From: SHWC01 sp050173345
GTDB taxonomy: Bacteria > Pseudomonadota > Alphaproteobacteria > UBA828
Assembly (NCBI GenBank): GCA_050173345.1
Contig: JBFXKW010000001.1
Location: forward strand, 496,001 to 560,000
Length of the DNA stretch: 64,000 nt
Direction of reading: 5' to 3'
Shown here: in pieces, positions 62,509-64,000 of the stretch
Position numbering within the stretch: the stretch's first letter is position 1
How the letters are laid out: every line of letters starts with the position of its first letter
The notes under the pieces: model-generated
The model's database searches: none
What the model was told of the DNA's origin: nothing
The model's input: only the letters and a program-made list of their open reading frames with translations
Made by a program: the position numbers and the translations under genes

Positions 62509-64000
62509 ATGGCTCAAGCAGGATTGAAACACGGCACCACGCCCGAGCGCCTGGCGTGCCTGCGCGCGCTCGAGAAGAAGGTGCTCTGGCTGGCGTCGTG
62601 GATGATCCACAACGCCAACCATGTGCGCCCCTCGCGCGACGGGCTCAAGGTGGGCGGCCACCAGTCGAGCTGCGCCTCGATCGCCACCGTGATGACCGCG
62701 CTCTATCTCGACGTGCTCAAACCGGAGGACCGCGTCGCGGTCAAGCCGCATGCGAGCCCGGTGTTCCACGCCATCCAATACCTGCTCGGCAATCAGACGC
62801 GCGAGAAGCTGGAGCGCTTCCGCGGCCTCGGCGGCGCACAGTCCTACCCGTCGCGCACCAAGGATTCGGATGACGTCGACTTCTCGACCGGCTCGGTCGG
62901 CCTCGGCGTCGGCGTCACGCTGTTCGCCTCGCTGGTGCAGGACTACCTGCGCTTCCACAAGCTGACGCCGGCCGAGCGGCCGAACGGGCGCATGGTCGCG
63001 CTGATCGGCGACGCCGAGCTCGACGAGGGCAACGTCTTCGAGGCCATGCTCGAAGGCTGGAAGCACGACGTGCGCAATCTCTGGTGGGTGATCGACTACA
63101 ACCGCCAGAGCCTCGATCGCGTGGTCAACGACAGCCTGTTCCAGAAGATCAAGGACTTCTTCGACACGGTCGGCTGGCACGTCGTGATCCTCAAGCACGG
63201 CAAGCTGCAGCAGGAGGCGTTCCAGCGGCCCGGCGGCGAGGCGCTCCGCCAGTGGATCGACGACTGCTCGAATGAGCTCTATTCCGCGCTCACCTTCAAG
63301 GGCGGCGCGGCGTGGCGCGCCCGGCTGACCCAGGACCTCGGCCACATCAACGGCATGAGGGCGCTGCTCGACGATCATGACGACGACCGGCTCCAGGCGC
63401 TGATGACCAATCTCGCCGGCCACGACATGGAATCCGTGCTCGAGGCCTTCCGCGCGGTCGAGGACGACAAGCCGCACTGCTTCATCGTCTACACCATCAA
63501 GGGCTACGGCCTGCCCTTCGCCGGCCACAAGGACAATCACGCCGGCCTGATGAACGCGGCGCAGATGGCCGCCTTCAAGCAGCAGAACGGCATCGCCGAC
63601 GGCGAGGAGTGGGAGCCGTTCGCCGGGCTCGACGTCGAGGCCGAGGCGCTGCGCGCCTTCCTCGCCGGCGTGCCGTTCAACCGCGACGGCGCGCGCCGGC
63701 TGCCGAGCGAGCCGGTCGAGCTGCCGGCCGCGCTGCCGTTCCGCGCCGCCAAGCGCGCCTCGACGCAGGAGGCCTTCGGCCGCATCCTCAACGAGCTCGG
63801 CCGCGAGGGCGGGCCGCTCGCCGAGCGCATCGTCACCACCTCGCCCGACGTGACGGTGTCCACCAATCTCGGCGGCTGGGTCAACCAGCGCGGCATCTAC
63901 AACCGGGCCGACCGCGAGGACGTGTTCCACTCCGAGAAGGTCGTCTCGATGCAGAAATGGGCGATGAGCCGGCTCGGCCAGCACATGGAGCTCGGCATCG
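62509..64000 (+). CDS. Transketolase/AceE-like thiamine-diphosphate enzyme (3' end outside window)
   Basis: Open from ATG 62509 to the edge (497 codons, no stop). 'HASPVFHAIQYLLG', 'SYPSRTKDSDDVDFSTGSVGLGVGVTLFA' and the ThDP/Mg segment 'LIGDAELDEGNVFEAMLEG' (about 165-183) with Asn199 in 'DYNRQSLD' place it with AceE-type (homodimeric pyruvate dehydrogenase E1) and transketolase-like enzymes. 'VYTIKGYGLPFAGHKDNHAGLMN' follows. GDA replaces the usual GDG. Starts 38 nt after copD-like. Whether it is a true PDH E1 cannot be settled without the C-terminus and neighbours. Confidence 0.85.
   Translation, partial: MAQAGLKHGTTPERLACLRALEKKVLWLASWMIHNANHVRPSRDGLKVGGHQSSCASIATVMTALYLDVLKPEDRVAVKPHASPVFHAIQYLLGNQTREKLERFRGLGGAQSYPSRTKDSDDVDFSTGSVGLGVGVTLFASLVQDYLRFHKLTPAERPNGRMVALIGDAELDEGNVFEAMLEGWKHDVRNLWWVIDYNRQSLDRVVNDSLFQKIKDFFDTVGWHVVILKHGKLQQEAFQRPGGEALRQWIDDCSNELYSALTFKGGAAWRARLTQDLGHINGMRALLDDHDDDRLQALMTNLAGHDMESVLEAFRAVEDDKPHCFIVYTIKGYGLPFAGHKDNHAGLMNAAQMAAFKQQNGIADGEEWEPFAGLDVEAEALRAFLAGVPFNRDGARRLPSEPVELPAALPFRAAKRASTQEAFGRILNELGREGGPLAERIVTTSPDVTVSTNLGGWVNQRGIYNRADREDVFHSEKVVSMQKWAMSRLGQHMELGI

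Overview
This is a GC-rich window with almost no non-coding space. It looks like the chromosome of a free-living alphaproteobacterium; something near Rhodospirillales is my guess, but the sequence only supports the class. Reasons: contiguous tRNA-Tyr/tRNA-Gly/tuf/tRNA-Trp/secE/nusG/rplKAJL/rpoBC/str/S10 order, many acyl-CoA, ABC-transporter and Mo-hydroxylase genes, GTG starts in a GC-rich background, and palindromic 'CATTGCCGGGCT' type intergenic repeats.

Region 1 (1-20.3 kb, all minus strand) is the translation/transcription super-cluster. Transcription runs from a promoter ahead of tRNA-Tyr through tRNA-Gly, tuf copy 2, tRNA-Trp, secE, nusG, rplK, rplA, rplJ, rplL, rpoB and rpoC to a terminator hairpin. 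A strong promoter (TTGACG-N17-TAGTAT) then starts rpsL, rpsG, fusA and tuf copy 1, which leads straight into the S10 operon (rpsJ, rplC, rplD, rplW and the first codons of rplB). The two tuf copies encode the same protein and differ at one base that I could find. RpoB carries an in-frame insert of about 72 residues that resembles a bacterial SH3 domain.

Region 2 (20.4-28.7 kb) holds rlmB and a MocR-type regulator on the plus strand. On the minus strand is an apparent operon of a Mo-bisPGD oxidoreductase with hydantoinase/oxoprolinase-type hyuA and hyuB.

Region 3 (28.8-35.1 kb, minus) is a signalling operon: TonB-dependent receptor, YfiR-family periplasmic protein, CHASE8-like sensor kinase, Rcp1-like single-domain response regulator and a hybrid REC-PAS-HK-REC protein. 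No DNA-binding output is encoded. An AT-rich region with four palindromes precedes it. tRNA-Thr(TGT) and a TrkH/KtrB-type potassium transporter with an altered third filter follow.

Region 4 (37.3-49.8 kb) mixes catabolic and transport genes: a flavin monooxygenase/acyl-CoA dehydrogenase-like protein, a phytanoyl-CoA dioxygenase-like protein, a PotD/PotB/PotC-type ABC importer without its ATPase, an NTF2-like protein, a quinone oxidoreductase, an orphan UrtD/UrtE-type ATPase pair, cysE and a methyltransferase.

Region 5 (48.6-54.2 kb, minus) has an acyl-CoA dehydrogenase, enoyl-CoA hydratase and thiolase set. It then has an operon of a class I glutamine amidotransferase, a VOC protein and a striking ABC 'pseudo-ATPase' in which essentially every catalytic motif is lost while the fold is kept.

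Region 6 (54.4-64 kb) has an SMP-30 lactonase with a three-subunit xanthine-dehydrogenase-type Mo hydroxylase ending in a clear terminator, a VOC protein divergent from glutathione-dependent formaldehyde dehydrogenase, a DUF411 protein divergent from a CopD-like membrane protein, and a transketolase-like/AceE-like E1 enzyme that runs off the right edge. I see no rRNA, CRISPR array, insertion sequence or prophage.
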